From Cryptomeria japonica (Eukaryota; Streptophyta; Pinopsida; Cupressales; Cupressaceae): 64,000 bases of DNA. The notes beneath the pieces were generated by a model that worked only from the letters and a program-made list of their open reading frames with translations, was not told the origin of the DNA and made no database searches. The position numbers and the translations under genes are program-made. The stretch covers positions 617,651,755 to 617,715,754 of the forward strand of contig NC_081409.1 in the NCBI RefSeq assembly GCF_030272615.1, written 5' to 3'. Of this stretch, positions 46,374-57,149 are shown piece after piece. Numbering within the stretch: position 1 is the stretch's first letter; each line of letters begins with the position of its first letter.

Positions 46374-47830
46374 TTGGGAGACCAACACCAATATTCCCAT
46401 TCAAGGTTTGGTTGAATGAACACCGATTATATGGAACATATCCACTAGAAAAGTTGACATAACAACATCAAATGTTTCTCAATCTAGCCAAGAGAACTAA
46501 TATCGATCCCTTAGATCCTCCCAAGAATGGAGGTTCATAGTAGGTTTGCGGAATAAATCTCAAGGGGTACAAATGCCTTTCGTATGAAACTGCAAAGCAT
46601 AAACTCAAGGCAAACGAGCTAGAGGGATCACTTAGTATTGTATAGGCGAACGCCACCAAAGGTTGTGTTGGTTGACAGAGAACCCATCCCTAAAGCTAGA
46701 ACCAACCCAAAAAATCTAGGGTGTAACGGCTTCCCAAGTGTGTCAGATACTCTTGGCAACAAAAGTGCCCTCAATATGCACAACTTCTTTCATAAACATA
46801 AGGGTTTGAAATCCAAACCCCTTCCAAGCATGTTGATTTGCCAAAAAACATAAAGAAATGCAATGAATGAGCTTTCTAGACCTCATTGCCAGAAATAGCA
46901 TGCACAATCCATATAACACAAAGGGCTAGCCCTTGTCATTAAGTAGAGAAGAGCCCAAGACCTCCTAAATCTCATGGGAGACGAGAATTCCCACGCAATG
47001 CAGTGGAAATCTCTATGGTTTTTAGAAGAGGCTCGTAGGAAGTCACGAAGAAGTTTCTCAAGCTTCATATAGGAAGTTTTAGAGGGAGCCCGACATGAGT
47101 AGTACACATGGGTGACCGCAAGAATTTGGAACAAACTTGGAATTCACCGACCAACAAAATTGACTTGATAATCCAGTAAATGAGTTTTTTCTCAATTCTA
47201 AAGAGGACTGCATTCCAAAGGTCGCCTAGAGAAGCCTAAAGGCGAAGGGAATGCCCAAAAATATAAAAAATATTCCCATGACCAATCCACTTCCAACCAT
47301 AGCTAAGAAGCCAAGGTAGTGTAGAAAGAAAGGATTGACAATAACATTGAGTTTTATGCCATTGAATTGTCGATCTTGAAGCCAAGCCAAAGGTGTCAAG
47401 GTATTGGAGAGCTTCTTTGATATTTTGCTCATATTTAATAAGAGTGAGAAATGAATCATCTGCAAAGCAGCCATTAACCAATTAATTAGATGACTCAAGC
47501 AATTCAATTCCTCTAACCCTCCCAGAGAAGATAGAGCAAGGGGGGAACCCTACTTGATGGACTAGTGAAGACCAAAACCTTGAGACTCGCAGTTGTTAAT
47601 GGTGATACAACAAAAGCGTCTGAAAACAACAACTTAACTGAATAAAATTGAGGCCAAACTCCAAAGTGCCAAGCATGGCAAGAATAAAAGGTCATTCAAT
47701 GCGGTCGTAAGCTTTAGACAAGTCAATCATCAAAAAAATGGCTTCAAAAAAAATAAAATGTGTTATGATGGAATTCGACTACATGGTTTTCAATGTGTTT
47801 TCCATGAGATGTTAGTTTGTAAATTTAGAC
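46374..47830 (-). pseudogene. LINE ORF2 reverse transcriptase remnant (oldest layer of the nest)
   Basis: On the minus strand, from right to left: HIENHVV (about 47800), FLMIDLSKAYDRIE (RT motif, about 47738-47697), FILAMLGTLEFGLNFIQL, the catalytic FADD box in NGCFADDSFLTLIKYEQNIK (47475-47420; FADD at 47455-47466), GWKWIGHG, APSKTSYMKLEKLLRDFLRA and FHCIAWEF (about 47090-46985), then a C-terminal piece with GVRLYNTK (about 46650). Frames change often and stops are frequent. The endonuclease and the 5' part are missing, so it is 5'-truncated at about 47830. It continues at 20901 after the LARD and at 9167 after the Gypsy element. Confidence 0.8.
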
Positions 47831-50642
47831 CATGTTTAATTATGTAGAACGATAAGTCTCCCTTTGGAAATGAGTTTTTATTATCCTTTAACGATGTTGT
47901 AATAGCTTAAACCTTGTTTCTCAACCACAATCTTTTTCTATATTTGATACCTTTGTTTTAAGAGTAGAGGTTCTAGACTAGGATGCAGTAGACTCTCCCA
48001 CTTAAGCCAGTTAAAATGAAGCAAATGATTGAAATATGTGGAGTAACAACTTACAACAATTAAAATTGAGGTTCCAACACAAAATACATCTTAACAAGAT
48101 CAACAACAAAATGATTTCAAACTCTAATTTACAAATACCTTGAATGATTGTGATGGGCATTCTTTATCCTCAAAGATTGATGCAAATGTCATTAAGCATC
48201 TTCTATAGTGAATGGGAGGATTTCTTAACTCTACAATATCTTGAGAAGATTGTGATAACTCTTCATTCAAAGGATATGAATTCTTCCTTTTTGGTGTGTC
48301 AAATCATTTGTATCCAAGTAATGCATATGAACCCAAGTGTGTGTGCATTTGGATGATGTCAAGTTTCCCAATTGTAAGCATTGATTAGTGTTTGTGAAAC
48401 CTTTATGAATGCTTTACTTGATGTTGTGTGTAAGATGTGATTATCATGAGTGGTTATAAAACTACCTTGTTTTGTGTGTTTTGTTTGACTACCCAATTAA
48501 TTGCCTCTTAGTCTAGAGAGGTGGGCCTCAAGGTCCCACATAGTTGGGTGGTAGATGATTTGTGTTGAGGCTAATTTGATCGTTGGTGATACTTTGGAGA
48601 GCATGCAAGTTTCTCTTGTTTCTTGTGTTGTAGAACTTCAATGATGCATTTATAAAGAAGTATATAACTGAGAACATTTGTAAAGTGTTATAATCTATCT
48701 TTGTAATCTTATAAAACCTATCCATATTTTGTATGAGGACCACATTGTAATCTTGGAAAATGATGTTCCTCAATACCGACTCGATTGCAAGACAATCTAT
48801 AGAATTTTTATTCCACAACAAAACAATAGTTGTCCAATCCATATCCGAGTGGGGATGATCAACCAAATTCATAGCCACACCCAAGCCCCGCCTTGTTCTT
48901 CACATTGATTTCTATAAACAAATGATCAATACACCCTACTATTCTACGGGGCAATTGATGAACACAGAATTGGCAAGTGTTTTCTCTAGAGAGATCAAGT
49001 TATCTGACTTTCGCAAGATATATAGCTAGGTACATTGCCCTTAAAATAGTAGTGCAGGGGGGTGCATCGCCCTTAAAATAGTATCTTGATTCGGAACGGA
49101 ATCCTACGATAACTTGCTCTTGATTTAAAGGTTTTTAAGTTGATATGAAACCTATGAATTATGCACGTTATCATTTTAATGTGATGCTAAGTTGAATTCA
49201 TTAGTCTGTAGTTTTGAGGGTTGTGTGTTTTCTTATGTTTCCTTTGTCACATCATTAGAATAGGGAGTATTGCATGAGAATTGTACTATATGATAAAATT
49301 GATAATAAACTTTTTATGGATTCTAAATGACATTTTTAAATCCACTGGTTCAAATAATTTAAAAACATTACTCAAATCAAATAATATATACCTTTTCTAG
49401 TGTTAAGTTGCTTAAGAGTTGCATAGTCTTGGCCATGTACATGCCTTTGTTCTTGTGAACATGTTTCACGCCATTGGAGGCTAAAACATACTCTTTATGG
49501 TCAGTTGTGATAGTAGACCTTTCAAAGATTCCTTTGATGTCTTCAATCTCAATTTTAAAGTCTTTAGGATCCTCATTGTTCGTAATAGGCTTTGTGCATT
49601 TTTTTTTAATAACTTATTTCAACATGAGAATTTTATTGATACTTGGGGCAATTCTAGGATAGCCAAAGGAAATTATACATTAGCAATAGGGGTGATCCTA
49701 AGGTAGTTAATAGTTGCCAACCTTTTTTGAAACTGTTTCCTAAATAAAGGATGCCCATTTGGGTTTGCCTGGTCATCCCATCAGCTTGGTTTGATGGTAT
49801 TTTATGTTCTTTGCCAATCATTCTTCTTTATGTTGTCTCACCTTGTGTGGAAATGGGTAGTCCTTCATTAGATTCCATTGAGATAGTGATTCTCTCAACC
49901 ATGTAGCCTTCTAAATAGGTGTCCTTAATGGTTTATTAGATGTTCCTATATTGTCTTTTATATGAGAAGTATGTCTTAATTTGCTTTGTAAAATGAAACA
50001 ATACTAGAGTTTTCTTGGAACAAGAAACGTTAGTCTCTCTCATTTAATTCTTAATGCTCATGAGAGATGGGGTTAGTGATCTAGTACCTCATTGTGGTTA
50101 GAGGAAACTTTACCCTCTTGTATGATCATTGCTATAAGATCATCAAGCAACAAGGTAAATATTTTGCCAATGCTTTAACACCTTTTGTTCTTACCTTTTA
50201 GTTGTGTCAACAAGTAGAGCTACGTACTCTACCATTAGTTGAGAGGACACTCTAAGACTCTTTCTCCTTTGTCATATGCTAGTTTTATCCCATGATGATC
50301 ATGTAAGTCAACCATTTTATTTTTTTGGATTGTCAACCTTTTGTACTCATGCATTAGGCAATGTTGTCGTATGCATCAATTGTGATGTGAAATTTAGTGA
50401 ATGCCATAGTGTGTAAGCGTGTAATGAGCCACCTTGTGTTGCTATTATAAGACAAAAAATTATTAGCCCATTAATATCTTTGGCAAAAAGCTTGGGGCGA
50501 AACTAAGTATCACCATTCTTCTATCCTTGCAAAGTGTATCACAAATATGTTAGCCATATCCAACGAAATCAATAATTTAGCATCTAAAAAACTACATCTA
50601 CAACATCCATTAATGTTAATCCAATTATATTACATTACGCAT
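47831..50642. other. Unassigned 2.8 kb
   Basis: No protein domain recognised. At 48649-48657 there is a TATA-like TTTATAAAG about 130 bp after an inverted motif (GTCCCACATAGTTGGGTGG, 48532-48550), which could belong to a decayed LTR or short terminal-repeat element; no TSD was found. A direct repeat with CATTGCCCTTAAAATAGTA occurs at about 49034 and CATCGCCCTTAAAATAGTA at about 49067. Confidence 0.35.
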
Positions 50643-50647
50643 TAATT
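50643..50647. repeat. Left TSD of solo LTR
   Basis: TAATT, identical to 52605-52609. Confidence 0.8.
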
Positions 50648-52604
50648 TGTAATGTCCCTTTCTCAGTAAGGAGAAACCAGTGGTCCATTAGCCTATTCCA
50701 GAGACCCGTAGGCTGACTGGAATCAGGAATTAGGGTTTCCTTATTTTGTGGAATACTGTGTGAGCCAATTGATGCTTGTCTGGAAGGGATTCTTTGATTT
50801 CAATTGTGGATTCCTTCTGAGTTTTTTGAGGGCTTCGCAGAGGTACAACATGCATCTTGTTCTGAAGTGATTTCTGAACTTACTATTTTTAGAAAGTTGG
50901 TGGCAGCTAACTAGATTTTGAGGTTTTTTTGGGTTTTTCGAGCTCATTCACAAGGTTCGACAAGCATGTTTTTCGAAGTTGTTTTCATGACTTACTATTT
51001 TTAGTGTAAATGAGCTCCGATCCAATTCAGATTAGTGATTTCCTACACGTAATCGGTAGTTGATTTATAATTGATTAATTAAATATTATTACTTTATCCT
51101 AAAGTTTGATATTTAATTAATTTTACTGATCAATTTTGGAGGAACAACTTAGGAGGGGAAAAATTATATCATTTATCCTAAGTCACATTTTATTTCCCTA
51201 AGCAGTTGGCGTCAAAAATGAATGTATTTTATGCTTTGTAATATAAATGTGTTATAACATGGCAATTTTTGGAAAAAGTGCGACTAGGAGACTAAGAAAG
51301 TGAACGCCATACTTGGAGGGGGTTATGAAATGAAATGCATATGAATTTAGGTAAATTTAAGCGCCATTTTCATTTGAATTTGAGACTCAAAAATCTAAAA
51401 AATACAAGGGCATCTCATTTTGGTTATCTTGGAGAAATTATAACGTTATGTTGTCGGAATAGCGATTGAGTTCGAGCTTCGAAGTTGTGGCTTCCTAGCT
51501 TGCACAGTTTCGTACTTGAAATACAGTACCTAGATGATCAGTGTGTTTGTTGGAGAAATTTTGAGAGTGTACTTTCAGTTTTCAGTGTGTTCAGTGTTTT
51601 CTTTGTTGCTGGTTTGGTGTCAGCTGAAGTGTGGTTTTGTTCATATCTCCCTACATGTGCATCAGATCATTTTGCGTAGCGGCTGATCGGAAGCGTATTG
51701 GTTGGGCAATTATTCTTCTGTTTTGGCATGGTTTTTGGTGTGAGTTTGATTTTTTAGTAGCAAATCAAACTTCCCGTACTAGCCGTACCTTTTTGGAGGT
51801 GCCTTGGGTTGTGTGTTGCGCTTTATTGGTGATTTTGGTGTTGGTTTATGCTTCTATCTTGGTCGTCTTGTTCATATCGTCCATTTGCCTATGTTCGTGT
51901 GCAATTTGGAGTTGTTTCGAGAAAGTTGTAAGTCATTCAGTGTTGCTGGTCCATTTCTGGAGTTGCTGGTATTTAACATAGGATTTGATTATTTGTGTTT
52001 TAGCTTGTATTTCTCTGAATTTCATTGTTATGATTTCTAGTACTTCATTGTATTCATCATTGTAATTCTTGGTTAGTAGTACTATAACCTCTATTGTATC
52101 TAAAGTACTTCATTGTAATTCCCACTGCATAAGTGGAAGAGGTTGGCTTGGCCGCCTTCAGCGTTTGTAATTCGGTTTGTAGTTCAATCCTCCCACTACC
52201 TAAACGGTCGAGTGATCTTTGTTTGTAATTGTCCTCTCGCTGCATAAGCGGTTGAGTTCAATTTGTTTAGTGATAAGTCCTCCTGCTGAAATATCGCGGT
52301 AGAGTGATTTGTGTTTGAATGTGTTCTTGTTTCCTTGGCTGGTTTACCGCCAACTTTCCTTTTTTTTACCCGCTAGAAAGTGGAAGTAGCTGGCTTGCCG
52401 CCCCGTATTGTAATCAATTTTTTCAGTGTTGCATCTAACGATCCCTTGCCACTGTATGCTCTCACCCTCCCAATCTGGGCTCTTGGTGATCAAAAGGTGT
52501 AGGGTTCCTTTCAGTTCGTTTGGATTGCATTATTCTAAGCCTAATGGGTGACTGGTGTGTTTGTAAAACTATTAAAAAAATAAAAAATAGTTGGGGATAT
52601 TACA
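50648..52604 (+). mobile_element. Solo LTR (1.96 kb), TGTAATGTCCC family
   Basis: Begins TGTAATGTCCC and ends GGGGATATTACA, so the ends are near-perfect inverted repeats (TGTAATGTCCC / TGTAATATCCC). Perfect TAATT duplication on both sides. No PBS, PPT or coding domain inside. The right half has the repeated CTGCATAAGCGGTTGAG / CCGCTAGAAAGTGG-type phrases. Orientation is assigned as plus because the LTR at 63031 with a clear TATA box starts the same way. Confidence 0.82.
52105..52420. repeat. Degenerate internal repeat in the solo LTR
   Basis: Phrases such as CCACTGCATAAGTGGAAGAG, CTCCCACTACCTAAACGGTC, TCTCGCTGCATAAGCGGTTG and CCCGCTAGAAAGTGGAAGTA recur about every 60-70 bp, each pairing CC..C/GCTGCATAAG with GCGG; each can form a short hairpin. 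Confidence 0.6.
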
Positions 52605-52609
52605 TAATT

Positions 52610-53930
52610 TTTAAGTGGTTAATCCTCAAATTAATTATTTCTCCATTTTACAAGTTGTGAAAACAATTTATATTCGATCATAATGAAGAGGTAGATGGAC
52701 TTAACCTGGTTGTAACCTAGTCGTGTGTTTATGATGGATAGGTATAGATGGGCTGTTTTTTTCCCAACTAACTAATGTTTCACAAAGTTTTCAAAACGTG
52801 CATTCACTAATCAGTAAATCTTTTAGAGATTATTCATCAAGTTTGCCAAAACATGCACGTATTGGTAGTTAATTTGGTCCTTAACTTCAATTCCTTATAA
52901 TACATATTTTCCAACTGAAACAATTTGTCGACCACTCAGAAATTGCAAATAATTGTGTTCACAAAAATTTCTAGGCATGGAGCAAATGATCTCTCCCTAA
53001 CAAATACAAAATATAGACGAAGCAATAGAGAGTTTCAATGTTTATTATTCCCATCAACTCCATTACAAAGATTCATCCAAGCATAAAGCCAAGTTTTTCA
53101 GTGCATCATCCCATCCAGATTAATTAAAAGTCGCCGCAAGTGTTCTTTCCAAAGTTTCAATTTTCTATATATAAAATCTATCCTGTTGGATTCAAAAGTA
53201 GAAAGGATACAAATCTAACAACAAGAACCTCACGGTGTCCACTGCATTATAGTTGAGGTAAATGATTTATTGATCACGTCTGAATTCATAGAGCTAGTTA
53301 GTAGTAGTAAAATATCAGACATCAAAGAGAATTTAATTAACCTTGATCTGATCTAGTTAGTTGTTCTTATAAACACATTTACAAAATAATCACATTTCAC
53401 TACTATTTTCCACTAAACCTGGTAAACATAAATGACCCTTAGATCCTTCTTGAATAGCTGGCAACTGAACACATCCACTTAACTTTGACAATGCACCAAG
53501 ATAATAAAGGGATAAGTCGAAAACCATTTATCCTGTCATCAAAGTATAAAATATGGTTTGCCATGCAAGGAAATTCAACTGGCCATGGAAATCAAAAAAT
53601 AAAACCTCTACGCTACCTAGAAACTAAGGTAATGAACCATTTGTGCCGTTTTATTATCAGTTCAGTTACTGTTATAACTACAGAAGAACATGGACATTTC
53701 TATTTTACTAAGATCTTTGTATAGAATACAGACCAGCTCATGCTACTAAGATACATCTTTTACAGGCCAACTGGTGTCATTGACCAGAGGCTCAACTGTA
53801 TTAAACAACCACAAGAAATGACATTTTACGCTCAGCCCTCTCTCTTGAAAAGGAATTCATGATAAGCTTGTGAATCACAATATGGAAAATGTAAAATTTA
53901 TAAAAAGAAAAGCAAGACACAAGGAAAATG
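52610..53930. other. Unassigned sequence, possibly 3' flank of the lipoyl synthase gene
   Basis: Nothing coding recognised. It lies downstream of the lipoyl synthase stop in gene orientation. Confidence 0.3.
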
Positions 53931-53939
53931 TAGAATGCC

Positions 53940-54105
53940 ACCTGCAGGCTGTGGCATTTGCGACCCTTGGATCTCCTAGAATAGAAGCAATATCCGGAAA
54001 AAAAAGCTAATGGTAATAAAGGAAGAATGTCAGAAGACGAAAAAAAGAGTCCTGTGGGCTGCACCATCTACAACCCAAGGATCTCCTAGTATAAGAGCAA
54101 CAAGC
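53940..54105. repeat. Imperfect direct duplication near the lipoyl synthase 3' end
   Basis: CTGCAGGCTGTGGCATTTGC with GGATCTCCTAGAATAGAAGC (from 53942), and CTGTGGGCTGCACCATCTAC with GGATCTCCTAGTATAAGAGC (from 54051); offset about 110 bp. Confidence 0.65.
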
Positions 54106-54164
54106 AATATACCCAAGAAATGGCCAAGTAAATATTACTTTCGGTTCTTATTAATTAGAAAATG

Positions 54165-54265
54165 ACGATGCATCATATCATCTTCAATCATTGCCTTGAT
54201 ATAAAACTCTCCAGCTTTCTATGAAGATCTTATCTTCGAGCTGGATGCTACATACTGAATAAATG
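54165..54265 (-). pseudogene. Decayed duplicate of the lipoyl synthase terminal exon
   Basis: On the minus strand it reads QYVASSSKIRSS, a TAG at 54219-54221, then KAGEFYIKAMIEDDMMH. DNA identity to the real last exon is obvious (CTTCAATCAT, CTCTCCAGCTTT, TATGAAGATCTTA, GATGCTACATA in the same order, offset about 148 bp). The GSP-M part is changed and a stop lies in the middle, so it is most likely a dead tandem copy. A role as alternative 3' sequence in the transcript remains possible, because it lies downstream of the exon in the same orientation. Confidence 0.82.
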
Positions 54266-54293
54266 GCCAAATGGCTTGTGTTTTTGGAATAAA

Positions 54294-54410
54294 TTAAATA
54301 GTAGATGAGGATGCCTTCTCCCTATCAGCTTCAATCATGGATTTAATATAATACTCTCCAGCTTTATATGAAGATCTTACCATAGGCCCAGATGCTACAT
54401 ACCGAAAACC
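54294..54410 (-). CDS. LIP1: Lipoyl synthase, terminal exon (partial gene)
   Basis: Minus strand exon of 117 nt: [38 protein letters not shown], then TAA at 54294-54296. This is the C-terminal end of plant mitochondrial lipoyl synthase (radical SAM family; inserts two sulfurs into protein-bound octanoyl groups of glycine cleavage and 2-oxoacid dehydrogenase proteins). The conserved [17 protein letters not shown] segment follows the radical SAM barrel. The exon starts in phase 0 after an acceptor TTTGCAG. The CX4CX5C and CX3CX2C clusters would be in upstream exons, which I could not find up to 64000. Either the preceding intron is very long or this is a partial gene copy. Confidence 0.85.
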   Translation of the reverse strand, partial: GFRYVASGPMVRSSYKAGEYYIKSMIEADREKASSSTI

Positions 54411-56157
54411 CTGCAAATAATTGCAGAAAAACATCAAGAAAATTTTATGCTTATATCAAACAACTATCTTTTTCTTATGTAGTCCATGCACCACACAATA
54501 AATTGTAGCAAAGCAATCTTGAAATAGAGCGCACATCAGAGGTCAATTACAGCAGAGATTATATCATCCCACCAAAACGTATGCATCAATATCCTTTATT
54601 CTACAGAAAGGATATGACCTCTTCATGAGATCAATACAAAGATGGCATGGATAAACATGACTACTACAGGCCTTCTTTTCTTCTATAGAACATGTCTCAT
54701 AGGCTCATACAATATGAATAAAGTTACAGCAAAAAAATCTTGAAATACAGTTCAATTTCAAGATCAATAAGAGCAGAGATTATATCAACCCACCAACAGA
54801 GACAGCAATATCACCTATTCTACAGAAAGGATATGATCTTTCCACAAGCAAACTACATATGCAGCATGGATATACATGAATACTATGTTGTTCCCTGAAC
54901 AAAATCTGTGCTTACCAAGACTCAATGATACATTAGCAGAATACAAGCTTCATTAAAGATCCATGTCCAAAAAATAGATACAGAAGAAAAATCTGCAAAC
55001 AACGTTTTTTTTATTTTTCCATATTGTTTCTAATCTGAATTTTGTATATTTAGCATAAAGTGCAACATAAGGGTCTACCTGCATGCTAAATTTTGCAATA
55101 CAAAGTTTTAAAAGGTATATGATTATGCAACAGAGTTAAAAGGTCATAACTAGTGCCCAGAAAGAAACATGACAATGATTTGAACTTAGTGAAACAAAAC
55201 ATCAGCTATAAACTAATATAGTCCAAGTTAACATTTAGGGTACAATACAAGTGTCAACTAAAAATAGTTTGAATTTTTCCTTTAGCTTCTTTTGGTTCAA
55301 GTAAAGAGATTACCTGGTGAATCAATAATGATTGAAGCATTAAATATTTGGTAAGGTTTGACTGTATTGGAGCTTTGTGTGTCTACCTTAGCAAGACCTA
55401 GAATAGAGAACCTGACACGTAGGACTAGTTTAGAGATTAAATAGCAGGAGATCTGTTACATTCTCACACTCTGATTTCAGATTATTTTTTTAATTGAACA
55501 GGCATAGGTTGTTGATCACCTAACATAGTACCAAAAAATCTGATGTCAATCCAATCAGGGAGTAAAAGCAAAAGCAACAGAAAGTTAACACTCTAGTGTT
55601 GTGCTACCTTTTGGCTGCCTACATGCTCAGAAGGCATCAGTAGGCAATAAAAACTAATGTTTTGAGCTGCGATAAGTATTCCTATTCATTTCATTGCTGC
55701 TTCAACCAACAATGACCAAGAAATCACAATGGTGACAAACCACAAAGCTTCTAGACATAGTGATATGCGTCTTTTGGCCACAGAAACCTCATCAGATGTT
55801 GAAATGACATTAAAATTTGACAGGAAAAATGCTAATATGATAGCCATAAGTATGCAGAAATCAGGTACGAAGCCCTAGGGAAGCAGGTCAAAAACATCTG
55901 TCCATGCAAAAGAATCCTGCTGCATACATGCCTTCCTGGCTACAAGATTGTCCAATCTATACACATTCATTGCAAATTCATGCACGGAGAGGAATATTGT
56001 CTACTAGTAGACTGGCTTGTTACTCCCCTGATAATATGACAGTACCTTGTTATTACTTGGTAATAAGGCCATAAGTATAAGCCCAAAAATTATGGTAAAT
56101 TGTAGTCACAAATTGATACCAAGTTGATATTTCTAGGTAATAATGTTCTTCCCACTT
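54411..56157 (-). other. Presumed intron sequence upstream of the lipoyl synthase exon
   Basis: Starts (in gene sense, ends) with the acceptor TGCAG. No further lipoyl synthase exon recognised. Contains a direct duplication (54500-54680 and 54722-54890). The rest is unassigned. Confidence 0.4.
54500..54890. repeat. Tandem duplication, offset about 221 bp
   Basis: Shared in order in both copies: AATCTTGAAATA, GCAGAGATTATATCA-CCCACCA, TTCTACAGAAAGGATATGA, GCATGGATA.ACATGA. Copy 1 at about 54500-54680, copy 2 at about 54722-54890. Confidence 0.8.
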
Positions 56158-57120
56158 GTTGGTGTGTGTTTTAGGCACGATCGAACACAGAATAAAATAC
56201 AAAAGTATTTTACCCTCTCTTGAACAAAATCACCTCAAATGCTAAATGTTTGATCAACTAAGACGATTCCAAGGTTTCTACGATCAGTTCTTGACATGTG
56301 GGTAACTCAATGGCTGATGTGATTTGCTGTTTTTATTTGGGGACTTACACAAATGTTCTTAACAATATCAAACTCATTCGTGAACGGACATGGGTTGCCA
56401 ATGATTTTGAATGATTTTGCAATTTGAGCTCGATCATTCTAACAAAAGATTTTCAAATAAAATGAAAAAGGGATAAGGTTTAGGAGTTCTATTTTAAAAC
56501 CTAGAACGCAAGACGTAATGAATGGTTCAATGAAATTCAACCACGCAAGGTTTCACCATCAAAGAACAATTCAACACATGCTTAGTGCAATCATCTAAGG
56601 TAAATTCACAAATGTTCAAATTATCACCATCAACATCAATACCATCAAGGCAATGCATACCAATGGACGTGCAATAATTGAAGTTAAGTTCAATTCAATT
56701 TCCAGTTGACCACACAAGGCAAACTTACAATCAGCAAGAAGCTAGTGGTATGGATTACATGAATTTCATTCAAATGCACTCAACACTTCTTTCATCAAAT
56801 CTAAAATACTTGAAACAAATTCTAATCTAAATTTGGAGGCAATGAGAACCACAAATGCATACAAAATCTAAACAAAACCACCATACGTCAATGATTTGTA
56901 TTCAAACTTGAAGCATATAGACGACAATTCTCAAAAATCTCTTTCTTACAAATGAGAGGTAAATGAGTTTATATAGAGTCTCAAATGAAATGAATGGCCA
57001 AGATTCATTTTGAATCAAGGGCCACAATATTGCCAACATTGCCCTAAAATAACCCTAATTAGGGTTTGCATAAAAAAAGAAGAGGTCCAATAGGAAGACG
57101 CCTAGTCATAAAGTAAGGAA
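56158..57120 (+). mobile_element. LTR-like segment with TATA box
   Basis: Starts TGTTGGTGTGTGTTTTAGGC, an LTR-type beginning, and has a strong TATA box TTTATATAGAG at about 56971-56981. Near its end is the palindromic AACCCTAATTAGGGTTT (57051-57067), two telo-box motifs facing each other. The right border, partner LTR and TSD were not found, so this is tentative. Confidence 0.4.
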
Positions 57121-57149
57121 TCTTCCAAAAGATTTTGGCCTACCTGCAT

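Noticed and set aside
49470-49706. Plus-strand frames of 62-69 residues as a possible nuclease or LINE piece
   Set aside because: Nothing beyond weak resemblance; no motif stands up.
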